Below, one piece after another: positions 31,168-42,537 of a stretch of 46,369 bases of DNA (its first letter is position 1; each line of letters begins with the position of its first letter). A program made the position numbers and the translations under genes. This stretch comes from a virus: IMG/VR virus record IMGVR_UViG_3300024517_000026, positions 1-46,369 of that record. One strand, 5' to 3'. The notes below the pieces were generated by a model. The model was not told the DNA's origin and made no database searches. It was given only the letters and a program-made list of their open reading frames with translations.

Positions 31168-32268
31168 TTAGTCGCAGTCCTCCTCAATTATCTCATATGA
31201 AGGTTTGTAAAGATCCGTAATCGTAATATCCTTATCCTTTCGTTGTTCTAGCTTGTTCATCACTTCTACAAGTATTTTTGGATCTATTTCTCGATCTGTA
31301 AGAACATCAAAGAAGTAGCCAACATAACTAGGGTCATCTTCTGGAATTTCTTTTTCTTCCGCGCTTATATCTGCGGGATCTAAAAGGATACCATTTCTTA
31401 CCAAGTCTGGTTTTTTAGAAAAATATAATGGAACCAGCACTTCTTTATTGGTTCCAATTTTATTAGCACTAGCTTGTGTTGCAACTTTATAAACTTCTAT
31501 ATCAAAGTTCTCTTTATCAAAGTCAGTATTTTCTTCTGTTACTTCCAAGATCAATGAATCGTCATAAATGGCTAAATAATTTCCATCCTCAAATTGATCT
31601 ACAAATTCACCAGAACCCAAGCCAGGTTGAGAGGTATTTTCTTCAAGAGCAGTTTGATTTGGGTGAGCATCAGGATTATCTAAAAAATCATCGCTATCTT
31701 CTATATCTCTCATCTCTGAGGCTGGTATCTTATCTCCATCCACTATTCTGTATTTGTAGGTCACTGCGTTTGGAGAAATTTGGGGTATAAAAGAATTTTG
31801 ATATGATCCCGTCATTAGAGGCACTGACCCAGAAATTGTCCCGTTAAGAAATGATATGTTCCATGCGGGTGCATAATCACTATCCAACTTTGATGTGCCT
31901 AGTGGAGAAGTCATGGCATGATATTGCGCTCCTTGTGGTAGTGTGGCTTCGCTTCCTAGTTCCGCTAGTAACCCATAAGTATGATTTTTTTCATCAGCAC
32001 TTCTAATATAATCATTGACCTTGAGAACTTGGTCCTCAATAGAATCAAAAACATATTGAGCTTCAACTTGCGGTGTGTTCTCGACAATTCTATTGTGAAC
32101 TTCGTTTTGATGTTCTGTGGTTGTGCCAGCATATTCTGCATCATATAAAATATTGTCGTCATAAAAAGCATAATAGATTGGTTCTAGTATGCCCTTGGAG
32201 AGTAAATGCTTTCCGTATTGGGTGAGTTTCACTTGTATGATTTCTTCTTTCTTATTTAAAAATTTCAT
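31168..32268 (-). CDS. Virion structural-cluster protein, unknown
   Basis: 366 residues, acidic. The N-terminal part is EEIIQVKLTQYGKHLLSKGI then EPIYYAFYDDNILYDAEYAG, which appears conserved in marine T4-like phages by recollection. The remainder is strand/loop-rich with acidic turns (SDDFLDNPDAHPNQ) and ends in DITDLYKPSYEIIEEDCD. There is no membrane segment. The ATG lies just after the stop of the giant gene. Position inside the baseplate/tail block is the main evidence for a structural role. Confidence 0.65.
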   Translation of the reverse strand: MKFLNKKEEIIQVKLTQYGKHLLSKGILEPIYYAFYDDNILYDAEYAGTTTEHQNEVHNRIVENTPQVEAQYVFDSIEDQVLKVNDYIRSADEKNHTYGLLAELGSEATLPQGAQYHAMTSPLGTSKLDSDYAPAWNISFLNGTISGSVPLMTGSYQNSFIPQISPNAVTYKYRIVDGDKIPASEMRDIEDSDDFLDNPDAHPNQTALEENTSQPGLGSGEFVDQFEDGNYLAIYDDSLILEVTEENTDFDKENFDIEVYKVATQASANKIGTNKEVLVPLYFSKKPDLVRNGILLDPADISAEEKEIPEDDPSYVGYFFDVLTDREIDPKILVEVMNKLEQRKDKDITITDLYKPSYEIIEEDCD

Positions 32269-35200
32269 CTATTCTTCTTCCTCGCCCGACGAAACGTCCT
32301 TTAGGTGATCAAGAATTCTGGTTACTCCAACATCTTCTATGCCTGGAATTTCTATGATTGGTGTCCTTTCGATAAATTGATCCTTCACCTCAATTTCTGC
32401 TAATTCAATCAGCGAACAAAAATCATAGGGCCAGTTGTAACTATACGGTAAGTCTTTTCCTCCAACATTAAAATCGAAGCTAAATTTATCGTCGTCGCTT
32501 GTATCAGCCGTCATTTTATAATAATTAAAGCTAGCACGTTTCTTTACCTTGAAGACCATCCATCGTATATCTTCTGGAATAGCTTTGCCTCCGAAGAATT
32601 CATTTGGTCCCGTTGGATGAGTAAACACGTTGTCGTCCACTGTAGTGTCTGAAAGTTGCGCTATTCTTGAAATATCTGGCATAACTCCTTGCCAAATGTC
32701 CGCTAGGTCTTGTTGACTTAGAGAGTGATTAAATTCAAACATATACATCACAAATGGGTCAACCTTGAGATTTCCTTCTGGAAAGTTAAGGGAATCTAAT
32801 TCAGGAGGAATAATATATTTGTCCATCATCTTAAGCATCTTTGTGACTGATTGACCAAGAAGTGGATCTGCTGAAAAGATTTTGTTTTTGCTTGCAAGAT
32901 AATGTTGTCGGTTTGCGTCAAACACATCCTGATCAATCCTGAAGAAGTTCTTGTTCATCATCACAGTTGTTTCAGGATGTCTTGATTCTTTTGAGAATCC
33001 GCGAACTGAAAATGGAATTGCAACGATGGCTTCAGAAATTTCTTTTTGTGATGCTATTTCGCCAACTTGTTTTTCTTCTGGGTTTGTGAAGCATTTTTGT
33101 AGGAGTGAACCAGTGGCCGCGCTTTGCAAGATGGAACCACCCTTATATGTTTCCTCAATTCCAAATGTAATTCCGTTGCTTGAGGTTAAGATATTTCCAT
33201 AACCACTCCACATTCCTCGACCCCAACCTTTTTGTTCGGGCTGTGTGCTGAAATCTAAAACAGGTGTTTCCATTCGTGGACTAATAACCCATTTGTTTAG
33301 ACCTGGATTCTGGTTATTGGTTGCAGAGATCAAATTTCCAGCATCGTCACCAGCCGTTTGTGGTTCTGGGAAAAACCCGAAAAGATTAAGAGATGATGAA
33401 AGACCCATAGCACCGGAGAGTGCGATGGCTGAGTTTGTAGCTGGGGAAGTTTGGCCGGCGCGGATAACCTCAAACATATTTTTCATCGTTGGATTAGTTT
33501 GGGTAACTGTGGCCTTCTCAAATACTTTTTTATAATTAAAGCCATTATCTTCGTCACTCTCATCTGCTGTATAGGCAATTGTGGAAACTGATTTTCCATA
33601 AAAATATGGAGGAGTGTAAGGGGCATAAGCCGGGTCGCCCATTCTTGTGGCTGCGTTACCCCAACCTGTTCCACCGAGGCCGCCACCCGGGCCGAAAGCA
33701 CCGGCTTGTACCGGGGGCCCGAAAAATCTTCCATTCCAACTACGATATTCCGTATCATCTGTAAGTGGATCGGGATTTGGTTCGTACCCACCAGCGTTTC
33801 CTCGTAAACCATTCCAATAATCTTGCATCATTACAATGTTTGGATCTTTTTCCAAATACACATTCATATAATAAGTTGTGCCACTCACCAAGCTCACCTC
33901 CCCAGCGGGTTTAGAAACAATTGTTTTTAATTTATTATCCTTCAAGAAGAAAGATGGTATCTCGGCAAGAAGGTTGTTGATCGCTAAACGATATTGGTTA
34001 TACTTCGTGCTGGAAATTGCTCGTGCTCGTTGAATGTCCTCTAGGTCAATATAAGGTGCGCGGGCATCACCTAGGGCATGGGCGGCCCATGAGGTGCCAC
34101 CCAACCAACGATAAGACGGGTAAATAAGATTAAGTTTCCCCTCCCCATCGGAAGAACTTACCGGAATACCAACATCAGCCAAGGGTTCTAGAATAGATTC
34201 AAAAGGAATTCTATAGTTAGAAACCAGATTAAGATATGGATTGTTATTTCCAGATGTTCCCCCGGCATGGGCAGAGCCAGTATATGCCGCCCAATCACAA
34301 GCAATTCCCGCTTTAATTGTATTATATAAAATACCAGGCGCATAATAAGGTTGGAGTAAAGATTGAACAGCCAACGCGCCCGAGGGATATGTTGTAGCCT
34401 CTGTCGTTGTTCCTGAAGCCCAAGCGATGCCACCAATGTAAGGCGCAATAGATTGTGAAAACAAACTCGCAACCTGAAGTGTTCTGTGTGATGGATAGAA
34501 TCCATGATAAGGCAACAACTTCTTTATGCCGTTACATTTTAGTGTAATCTCATTTACCTGATTGTCTGCGTCAAACTTTCCAAAATACTTTTGGAAATCA
34601 GTATTGGAATATTCGCTAAAGAATTGCTTATCAAATCCTCGCGAAATATTGGAAGAAGTCGGTGACGGTGCCACCGCACTGCTCGTAATCGTTGCACCAT
34701 CAAGTGTTAGGAACTGATCATTTTGTTTTCTAAATAATCCGTCCGCATAATAGTCCATATGTTGAGAAATTCTAAACTCAGGAATAATTGTAAAACTTTT
34801 TCCGGTTCCGCGAATGTCCTGAACATAATCTTCATAAGTATCAAACCACGGATTTTTACCGGAGAGTTCTGCTACACGCCACTTCATCCCCAAGGAGGAT
34901 GTGCCAAAAGTACCTGGATAAACCACAGAATGTTGATGATAATAATAACAAGAAGCCGTTGGATAAAGACTAGAGTTTACAGCTAATTTGATGGGAGTGG
35001 CTGTGAGAAGTGAGGATTGGTCGGCTGTTCCTAGGTATCCTGCGATGGTTTGAAAATTAGCAGAATTTAACTCACCGCAATCACTATAAGTGGTTAACAA
35101 ATCAAGACCCTCAAAAGATCCAGAGTAAGTAGCAGTGCGCGAGCGCGGTAATGGAACGCCAATCGTGCCTGTAACAAAAACCATAGGGTGGGTTCCCCAG

Positions 35201-38200
35201 CCGTTAACACTGGTGGCAAACCCGGAACGATAACCCTGGGAGTTGGGAAGCACTCCCGTAATATCTGGGATAAATTTAAAATCTGTGCTTACATCATAAT
35301 AACTAAGCGATGATCTCCTATTCCTAAACACAGGATCGGTTCTCCAAAATGTTCGACGATACAGAGGACCGCGATCAATTCCGTTTGATCCGTTAGAGAG
35401 TGAAGCGGAAACAAAAATTACCTTTCCACCGGAATAGATATTTGTTCCATCAGCAACTTCCGCATATTCTGTTCGTTGGCGATATTCTTTAAGACCAGCG
35501 TGAATTTCTCGCGGATAAACAATTTCACTATAATCAACGCTCAACATTTCTTGAACTGGGCTGTCGCTTGGTGCATTGTGATACATTCCTTTGATGCGAT
35601 CATACATTTGTTCTTCGCATTTGATGCTCGTCCCTAGGAAATTATTAATGTCTGGATTTGGGAAGCCTCCCATATTGTTTCCATAGACACTATTAAGCGT
35701 GAGTGGATCTGGTGAGCCAGATAATATCAAAGTAGTTCCCACTGGTTTATAGCGGAATGTTACGGGTGGCTCTGTGAAGTGGATTAGCGTATCTCTTGTT
35801 AGACCTGCGTTTGCTGGTGTCACTTCATTGGAGCCGTAAATATCTTCTTCTTTTTTGAAGGAGATAATATTATTATTTTTTTGATACCGCGCAACTGGTG
35901 TTTCGCCAGTGCGGATTTGTTTCCAAGATGGGTATTGGTATGGACCGTTGCGATGAAGATTTAGTGAGTTGAGTTGATCATATGATGCGATTGTTGCGAT
36001 GGAAGTATTGAGATAGCTTCCATTTGATGAACTCAAAAGATTAGATGCCGTAAACATCGGATCATAAACTAACGTATTCATTCCCACAAAGTCTACATAA
36101 ATTCCGCCCGCGATGGTTGCACTTGCTGTAACAAACTGGATGGTTTCTGCCGCCATTGACTCGCTACTTCCAGAAGGAACAGAAAAATTATTTCTTCCGC
36201 AATTTGGTGAGCCGACATGGTTTGGTGGTTGTGGAAACGACTTATGATAAGAATCACTTATCCATGCATATTGCAAATCACTTTGAGGAATTGAGTGTTG
36301 AACAAACCAGTTATCAAATGTATCTGCAACTGAAAATTGTTTAAATCCGTGAATTATAGAATAACTCGAATAAATATTAAATTTTGGATAAAGTGTCGAA
36401 CCTAAATATTCATCATCTACAAAATAAAAAACCGTATTATCCACCATAAAATATACAAGACTACCAAAGCGCATAATGGAATAAGTTGCTCCCAATATCT
36501 CAGGATAATAACTTCCAATGATAACACCATCTATTATAATCCTGATTCCTATATTAGTGTCGCCCGCGAAAGCCGGGGTGTTACGAATCATTCCGTATTT
36601 GATATCCGTATAGCCGGTAGTGGCGATATTGCCCTCGATCAAACCAATTGCAGATTGTCCAATGTTAGGGGTCGGCTTGGGTGGTTCATATTGAAATTGA
36701 ATACCTTCCTTGCCAGCAACGCCGACATCGCCCGCTGAATAAGAATCATCCCAAGCATCAGATGGGTCGGCACAATCTTTTGAAATTGTTGTGCTTGTGG
36801 AGAAACTGAAAACTGGCGGCAAAACCGTCCAGCACGTAGGCTCTGTAAAACACCCCCAACATATAAGGTTGTATTTGACAGATCTGTTTCTATTGACTTT
36901 GTGATACGAAGCGGACACATTATAATTAAGTGCAGAAACGGAATCCTGAAAATCAGTTCCATAGGGACCACAATGTTCGGTGGACCATTCATTTAGTGGT
37001 CCGCGAACCACCATGTTCCTTTGATTGAGATCATTACGAACCGCATATTCTTCCGCGTATAAATCTAGAACACCACGCGAACTAACATCAGGTCCACCAG
37101 GGGCATTAAATCTTTCTACAAAGATATTTTTTGTTGCGCCGTATTTGCTGAAGTCTGGAAGCGCATATTCTACTAAACCAGATACCCAAGAAGATGTAGA
37201 ATATTCTGGAACAAAGCCGCCATTCTTAACAAAGAACCTATTATTTATTTTACGCCCTGAAGTTTGTAGGACTTCATATTGATGGGAATAGTTTCCAATA
37301 ATGGTTGAGCCGGTTGTTTGTTTTATATTGCGAATATTAATGGGGCGTTTTGCTAATGGTTCGCGCAAGATTGTTGAACGGGCTTGGTGGGCTGTCCTAG
37401 ACGAAAGGGTAATATTCGGCATGAAACCCACTGGTGGAATATCACTGGTAAACTGAGTGCCGTCTGTATTCGCACAAATTCCATTATTATAAATAGCTTC
37501 TGGTCCCGTGGCAACGTCTATGATGGGACCACCATCGGTACAGTCATCTCCAGGCGCATCACCCATTCGATACCATGATATTACATCATCATAATCATCA
37601 TGCTTGTCTAGGCACCCTGGTCCTCCACCGTTCCAAATTTCATTAATATCTACGAAAGATATGGCATTGTCCCAAAGTGATACTTCATCAACATACGTGT
37701 TTTCCACACCACCAGTGTTGGTCCATGATATAGATGACCAATACGCGCCGATTCCGACCTTACAATCGCCAACATCCGTTCCTAGCTTTGGGCCGGCGAG
37801 GAGTGCTGTTTCATGCTCAGCACCATTATCTAAATCTAAAAATATTCCACCATCATTCATTCCGAAACAAACTAGATGCCACTTCCCATCGGCAATACTG
37901 TTTTCAATAAGTTCAAAAGAAGTTTCTACACTAGTTACAGACCCGTCGCCGTCATCTTCGTGATACGAATAATATTCTAACTTTGCTCGGGGTGTTGCCG
38001 CCGATAGTGCTTCGACATACATATTCACATTAAAATCGTAACCCTCTGGAAAGGGAGTTCCTGTGGATCTGGTCCGAGACATGAGAGTTTGAGCAACGTA
38101 GTTACTGGGAAGTGGCTCCACCTTAAACCACATCGCTACGCTCCAATCTCCATCCAAACCAGACGGCCAGCCCGTTTTGTTTCCTATAAAACACCGGGAT

Positions 38201-41200
38201 GGATCGGATAAGCGAGACACGTCGGGTAGTTCTACTGCTTTGTGTAATCCGCCGAAAAAAGGAACTTGAGGAAAAAGTTTCATCGAGAATTGATTATCTA
38301 AAAGACACCCAGTAGTAGTTTCCAAATTCCATGCTTCCGGTCGGCACTGATCAGCTAAAGAACCAGTCGCAAGTGATCCGGTTGATGGCGAACAATTTGT
38401 GTTTGGAAAAGGAACATGCCTGTGTTTCCAGCCACCAACATATTTTTCAGTAAATGGTCCCTGCATTGGGACTTCTTTGTCGCTTCCATATGTATCGTTA
38501 TGATAATTAACCAAATCAACAAATACCGCATCGGGGCCCATTCGTGGTAATTGGGAGGCATAGCCACTAGATACAGAAGAACTCATTAAATCAAACGGAG
38601 CAAAAATATTTCCATTTCCAGATTTATATCCAATAGGATTATTAGTGAGTTTGTATCTTAGCTTTACTTTATCATTTGGTTCAACAACATCGTTACAATC
38701 AATATTCCCCTCTACCTGAGAGGAACTAATAGTAAGTTTTGTAGACGCTCCAAACGGGAGTTCTGTGTGAGCATACTGAAGATTTTTTATTCTTGCTACA
38801 TTTGTTCCGCCTTTAAGTTCGGGCATCTCTTTTGTCTTTAAAAGATATGTCTTGGTGAAATTTCTTATAGCATACGCTGATCCCTGATACTGTGTTGGTG
38901 TTCCCGAAGATATATCAGTAAGAGTAGGAGGAGAACCGTTTCTAAAATCGTCAGCCAAGCGATAGATGTTTCTTCCCGCATCAACTTCAGCATCACCCGA
39001 AGGAAAAACAGATGCAGAGGCTCGGTTGTTTGCCCAGTAACAATTATCATCTTGCGCTAAAGGTATTGGAGCGTGACCGCGTTTCCAAGGATAAGTGCCC
39101 TCCACAATACCTCTCGCTCCGGCTTCTGGGTCATTGAGCTTCATTTCCAAAGTAGGAAACTTAGACCAATATTTGTTGCGCTCAAGGACATGGCTCTCGA
39201 TCATTGTTCTGACTTTTTCTGCGAAGTTTGCGGAAGCAGGAACAAGTTGCATCAGCATTTGAGACAATGAATCATCGACCCACTTAAAGAAGTCCACAAA
39301 TCTTTCAAAGTCAATAGTGTTGCCTACGCTTCTAAAATATACCTCTCTAAGTTTTGCAAGAGGTTTATATTCCTGACGATAACGATTTACTGGATCACCA
39401 ATCAAGAAATTGAAGTCTTTGATTGTCGCAAACCATTTCATCATCTCCTCGGAAATGATTGCGGATTGACTTTTTTCTATAGCATAGAAATAATTTTGTG
39501 GTCTTGTTTCCCGCGTGAATAATTCGTCATCTTGAGTTCTTACTTCCACCATGTTGGAGCTATTAAGAATTTCTGGTGCTAATTGTTTTGCGCTATAAAC
39601 ATATTCTCTGTTTACTGCGTTGGTGTCAAATGGTAAGAAGAAATCTCCCTTACCAGAATGTAAGAAATTGACAACTGGTCCGAGCCAGCCATATTCTGAA
39701 GTTGTGGCAGTAGAGCCCGAAGATAAGTCAGGGACAAAGAAATTTGCATCGGATAACGTGGGACTACCTGTAGAACTGTCGCTAGATCCTGTAACAGTAT
39801 CAAATGTCCAAGAAAGTGAAAGCGTTTTGGCTTGGGGTGCTTCTATCTGCTGAAAAAAGTCGGCTGTATTCTTTACCAAATAAGCACTCTTATGAGGCTC
39901 CAAAGGACCAAACGCTGATGCATCTTTTGAGTGTGCTTCGATGGCTTCATTAGGTAAGTCATCAATCCAGTATCGCACCGAAGAAATTTTGGCATCCGAT
40001 AGATCGATAGACGATCCTGTAAAATTAGTTCTGTGTGACCCGGCATAAACGCGAGTAGAACTTGATAAAAATGCGGAAGCACTTGCTAAAGAAATAGATG
40101 CGGTAAGATAAAAATTATTTTCTACATTGTCGCCTAAAGAATTATATCCTACAAATTCAACACTCGCACTACCGGCTTCGCTTCCCGAAAGTCCAGGGAT
40201 ATAATAATTATCAGGCTTGATCCTAACTGCTAAATTCCATTTAGTATTTGCATAAACATCCGTATACACACTACTCGTAATAAGTGGAATGACGCCACCC
40301 GCACTGCTCGTTAGTTTAAAATAAACATCATCACTTTCTATTTCTGTCCTTACCGCATAAACTTGAAAGTTGGACCAATCGTTAGTTGCCCATGTGAGAT
40401 CGGTTTGATCGGCAGACGTAGGTGTATGGGCACCAAACAAAGAACAAGAAATGAACGGAGTTCGAAAATACAACTCTGAATCTTGTTTAAACTTCTTGGG
40501 AAAGATTGCTTCGGCTTGCATCGTTTTCGGAATAAACTGCATATCCGAGGAAGCCGTAATAAAATTTCGTGTATTTGTATCTGTGCTGGAAGTTTGCTGA
40601 TAAACAGTTGAATCAAATCGGTCAACATTATTAAAATCTACAAAAGATTTTTGTGCAGTAGTGTTCCGACTATTTGTTCGAAGTTCCTGTGTTGTTTCAT
40701 CACCATACAAACTAATCTTCATCAAGGGTTCATCAACACCATAACAGCGCATTAGATTTCTAAAAGAGTTTTCAGTTCCCTTGGTTTTAAAAACATGAAC
40801 GAGATTATTGTAAATGTTTTCATAAATGCGGTTCTTGGTGTCATTTAGTTTTTTAGAAAAATCCAAAAAGTCATCGCGTGAAGCATAATATTCCAGTGCA
40901 GAAGCATCGGCAAATATTTCAGGAGTATATAACCCAACGCCCGACAAGAAGCGATTTATAAAGGGAGCAATCTTTTGTGAGCCAGTAGTATACTGAACAT
41001 TTTTTACTTTAGGTAACGACTCAATTTGAAGCTGGACATCATCAAAATAACTACCAATAATTTGAGTAAGATTTTTTAAAGTTCCTCCTCTAATTTCCTG
41101 TGAATCCCCTGTGATGTATTCTGGTATGGAAGTATAGATTCCTGAATTGTTCCTTACATCATAATCATAACCAATATTTTTCTTCGTAGTTCTAAAAACC

Positions 41201-42534
41201 GACACAAGTGGATTTGATGGATAAATAATAGGATCTTTGAATTCTGAAAGTGCAGCCTTGGATATGACCATCGCTGATCCTGTATTTCTGGAACCAAGAT
41301 CATAACCCGTCCAAGAGCCATTAGTAATACGACCAGAATAATCGAGGACATTTGTATCTAGAGTAGCAATAGCGGTGGTATCCACAATGCCCTCATTAAA
41401 TTTATAGTAGACACCCAAGTCAACATTTGATAAGTCTGTATTAGATCCAGCGTTTACTTGAGTAAACCAATACCTACCAACTTCGGTTTCTGTTCGGGAA
41501 GATTTCCAAAATCTAAACTCATCCATTGAGCCAGATAATTTAGCATATCCTAAAGCTCCTGTCACTGGGCTATTGATGCTTGTGCCCATGGCACCGATCC
41601 AACCCAGCATAGAGCCAGTAATCTTATTTATAATACTTCCAGTGGTTATAGTATCGTTCAGATCTCCATTGACATAAAGTTTGGCTTCTAGATCAGAGCC
41701 TACATTTGCAAACGTAAGTGCATAATGATTCCAAGTGGAACCAGTAAGATTAATACTTTGACCGATCTTTCCAAGATCAGAGTCTAGGAAACCGTTGGTA
41801 GTACCTGATTGAAACGCTACAGAAAATTGATGCGGAGTAATTCCAAAATCACACTCCACACGAAAACGACCATAAGTATTGCCGATAGAAGCACTGTTCC
41901 AAACATCAACAAAAATTTGTTTTTCGGATTCAACTGGATCGCCGGTCCAGCCGTTTTTCTTAAACCAAAACTCAACGGAGTTTCCTACAGGGGCGTTTAA
42001 TTCTAAATTGGATTCGCGGACATCATCTTTATAATAGTTGGAGCCAGTAAATGTCTGGGACAGAGGTTTCCCGATCATTCCGGCTGAAGCTGTATGTGGG
42101 CCGCCCTTAAAATATATGTACTCATCGACGGTAGGGGCTTCATATCCACTTACGCCACCACCTCCTACACCACCATAGTTTATGCCAAGATTTATAAATC
42201 CATGAGTCCTAGGATACTCATTTTCAAATAGATAATTATCAAAGTACGATGAACTCAAATACCAATTAGCTTTTTCTTTTCCAGATCCATCATACGGATA
42301 TCTATTGATGATGTAATCTATTGTGTCGGTATAATATTTTTCTGCTGAACCATAACGAGCAAATGATTTAGGAATGGAATAATCTACATAAGGTTCAAAA
42401 CGAAGTTTTTCTTCATCAGTGCTTTGGATATATCCAGCAGATTCTACACCAGATCCCGTGACTAGATTACCTAGGCTTTTACCGGGCAGAACTTTAATGT
42501 TATTTTTTCCAAATAGATCTTTGATATTGGACAT
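32269..42534 (-). CDS. Giant virion protein (3,421 residues) with LamG/concanavalin-like modules
   Basis: The largest gene, 22% of the window. Domains in order: N-terminal unique part (1-180); LamG-like module at about 185-360 (NSVEFWFKKNGWTG, WNHYALTF, LYVNGDL, MDEFRFWKSSRTETEV); a helical part near 510-600 that looks like a docking segment (PFINRFLSGVGLYTPEIF, YENIYNNLVHVFKTKGTENS); a likely second lectin-like module about 720-880 (KWNLAVRIKPDN, VRYWIDDLPNEAI); a clear LamG at about 1460-1640 (WSVAMWFKVE, GKWHLVCFGM, YVDEVSLWDN); a further beta-rich region around 1955-2090 (IIIDGVIIGSYYP); then long strand-rich regions and an acidic end. LamG modules usually bind sugars. It follows gp25, gp6 and one more gene, where T4 has gp7/gp8. 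A baseplate-periphery or host-binding role is inferred. Confidence 0.8.
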   Translation of the reverse strand: MSNIKDLFGKNNIKVLPGKSLGNLVTGSGVESAGYIQSTDEEKLRFEPYVDYSIPKSFARYGSAEKYYTDTIDYIINRYPYDGSGKEKANWYLSSSYFDNYLFENEYPRTHGFINLGINYGGVGGGGVSGYEAPTVDEYIYFKGGPHTASAGMIGKPLSQTFTGSNYYKDDVRESNLELNAPVGNSVEFWFKKNGWTGDPVESEKQIFVDVWNSASIGNTYGRFRVECDFGITPHQFSVAFQSGTTNGFLDSDLGKIGQSINLTGSTWNHYALTFANVGSDLEAKLYVNGDLNDTITTGSIINKITGSMLGWIGAMGTSINSPVTGALGYAKLSGSMDEFRFWKSSRTETEVGRYWFTQVNAGSNTDLSNVDLGVYYKFNEGIVDTTAIATLDTNVLDYSGRITNGSWTGYDLGSRNTGSAMVISKAALSEFKDPIIYPSNPLVSVFRTTKKNIGYDYDVRNNSGIYTSIPEYITGDSQEIRGGTLKNLTQIIGSYFDDVQLQIESLPKVKNVQYTTGSQKIAPFINRFLSGVGLYTPEIFADASALEYYASRDDFLDFSKKLNDTKNRIYENIYNNLVHVFKTKGTENSFRNLMRCYGVDEPLMKISLYGDETTQELRTNSRNTTAQKSFVDFNNVDRFDSTVYQQTSSTDTNTRNFITASSDMQFIPKTMQAEAIFPKKFKQDSELYFRTPFISCSLFGAHTPTSADQTDLTWATNDWSNFQVYAVRTEIESDDVYFKLTSSAGGVIPLITSSVYTDVYANTKWNLAVRIKPDNYYIPGLSGSEAGSASVEFVGYNSLGDNVENNFYLTASISLASASAFLSSSTRVYAGSHRTNFTGSSIDLSDAKISSVRYWIDDLPNEAIEAHSKDASAFGPLEPHKSAYLVKNTADFFQQIEAPQAKTLSLSWTFDTVTGSSDSSTGSPTLSDANFFVPDLSSGSTATTSEYGWLGPVVNFLHSGKGDFFLPFDTNAVNREYVYSAKQLAPEILNSSNMVEVRTQDDELFTRETRPQNYFYAIEKSQSAIISEEMMKWFATIKDFNFLIGDPVNRYRQEYKPLAKLREVYFRSVGNTIDFERFVDFFKWVDDSLSQMLMQLVPASANFAEKVRTMIESHVLERNKYWSKFPTLEMKLNDPEAGARGIVEGTYPWKRGHAPIPLAQDDNCYWANNRASASVFPSGDAEVDAGRNIYRLADDFRNGSPPTLTDISSGTPTQYQGSAYAIRNFTKTYLLKTKEMPELKGGTNVARIKNLQYAHTELPFGASTKLTISSSQVEGNIDCNDVVEPNDKVKLRYKLTNNPIGYKSGNGNIFAPFDLMSSSVSSGYASQLPRMGPDAVFVDLVNYHNDTYGSDKEVPMQGPFTEKYVGGWKHRHVPFPNTNCSPSTGSLATGSLADQCRPEAWNLETTTGCLLDNQFSMKLFPQVPFFGGLHKAVELPDVSRLSDPSRCFIGNKTGWPSGLDGDWSVAMWFKVEPLPSNYVAQTLMSRTRSTGTPFPEGYDFNVNMYVEALSAATPRAKLEYYSYHEDDGDGSVTSVETSFELIENSIADGKWHLVCFGMNDGGIFLDLDNGAEHETALLAGPKLGTDVGDCKVGIGAYWSSISWTNTGGVENTYVDEVSLWDNAISFVDINEIWNGGGPGCLDKHDDYDDVISWYRMGDAPGDDCTDGGPIIDVATGPEAIYNNGICANTDGTQFTSDIPPVGFMPNITLSSRTAHQARSTILREPLAKRPINIRNIKQTTGSTIIGNYSHQYEVLQTSGRKINNRFFVKNGGFVPEYSTSSWVSGLVEYALPDFSKYGATKNIFVERFNAPGGPDVSSRGVLDLYAEEYAVRNDLNQRNMVVRGPLNEWSTEHCGPYGTDFQDSVSALNYNVSASYHKVNRNRSVKYNLICWGCFTEPTCWTVLPPVFSFSTSTTISKDCADPSDAWDDSYSAGDVGVAGKEGIQFQYEPPKPTPNIGQSAIGLIEGNIATTGYTDIKYGMIRNTPAFAGDTNIGIRIIIDGVIIGSYYPEILGATYSIMRFGSLVYFMVDNTVFYFVDDEYLGSTLYPKFNIYSSYSIIHGFKQFSVADTFDNWFVQHSIPQSDLQYAWISDSYHKSFPQPPNHVGSPNCGRNNFSVPSGSSESMAAETIQFVTASATIAGGIYVDFVGMNTLVYDPMFTASNLLSSSNGSYLNTSIATIASYDQLNSLNLHRNGPYQYPSWKQIRTGETPVARYQKNNNIISFKKEEDIYGSNEVTPANAGLTRDTLIHFTEPPVTFRYKPVGTTLILSGSPDPLTLNSVYGNNMGGFPNPDINNFLGTSIKCEEQMYDRIKGMYHNAPSDSPVQEMLSVDYSEIVYPREIHAGLKEYRQRTEYAEVADGTNIYSGGKVIFVSASLSNGSNGIDRGPLYRRTFWRTDPVFRNRRSSLSYYDVSTDFKFIPDITGVLPNSQGYRSGFATSVNGWGTHPMVFVTGTIGVPLPRSRTATYSGSFEGLDLLTTYSDCGELNSANFQTIAGYLGTADQSSLLTATPIKLAVNSSLYPTASCYYYHQHSVVYPGTFGTSSLGMKWRVAELSGKNPWFDTYEDYVQDIRGTGKSFTIIPEFRISQHMDYYADGLFRKQNDQFLTLDGATITSSAVAPSPTSSNISRGFDKQFFSEYSNTDFQKYFGKFDADNQVNEITLKCNGIKKLLPYHGFYPSHRTLQVASLFSQSIAPYIGGIAWASGTTTEATTYPSGALAVQSLLQPYYAPGILYNTIKAGIACDWAAYTGSAHAGGTSGNNNPYLNLVSNYRIPFESILEPLADVGIPVSSSDGEGKLNLIYPSYRWLGGTSWAAHALGDARAPYIDLEDIQRARAISSTKYNQYRLAINNLLAEIPSFFLKDNKLKTIVSKPAGEVSLVSGTTYYMNVYLEKDPNIVMMQDYWNGLRGNAGGYEPNPDPLTDDTEYRSWNGRFFGPPVQAGAFGPGGGLGGTGWGNAATRMGDPAYAPYTPPYFYGKSVSTIAYTADESDEDNGFNYKKVFEKATVTQTNPTMKNMFEVIRAGQTSPATNSAIALSGAMGLSSSLNLFGFFPEPQTAGDDAGNLISATNNQNPGLNKWVISPRMETPVLDFSTQPEQKGWGRGMWSGYGNILTSSNGITFGIEETYKGGSILQSAATGSLLQKCFTNPEEKQVGEIASQKEISEAIVAIPFSVRGFSKESRHPETTVMMNKNFFRIDQDVFDANRQHYLASKNKIFSADPLLGQSVTKMLKMMDKYIIPPELDSLNFPEGNLKVDPFVMYMFEFNHSLSQQDLADIWQGVMPDISRIAQLSDTTVDDNVFTHPTGPNEFFGGKAIPEDIRWMVFKVKKRASFNYYKMTADTSDDDKFSFDFNVGGKDLPYSYNWPYDFCSLIELAEIEVKDQFIERTPIIEIPGIEDVGVTRILDHLKDVSSGEEEE

Positions 42535-42537
42535 AAT

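Noticed and set aside
33660-33725. GC-rich inverted repeat (CGGGCC...GGCCCG).
   Set aside because: It lies inside the giant gene, encodes a Gly-rich stretch and has no T-run, so it is not a terminator.
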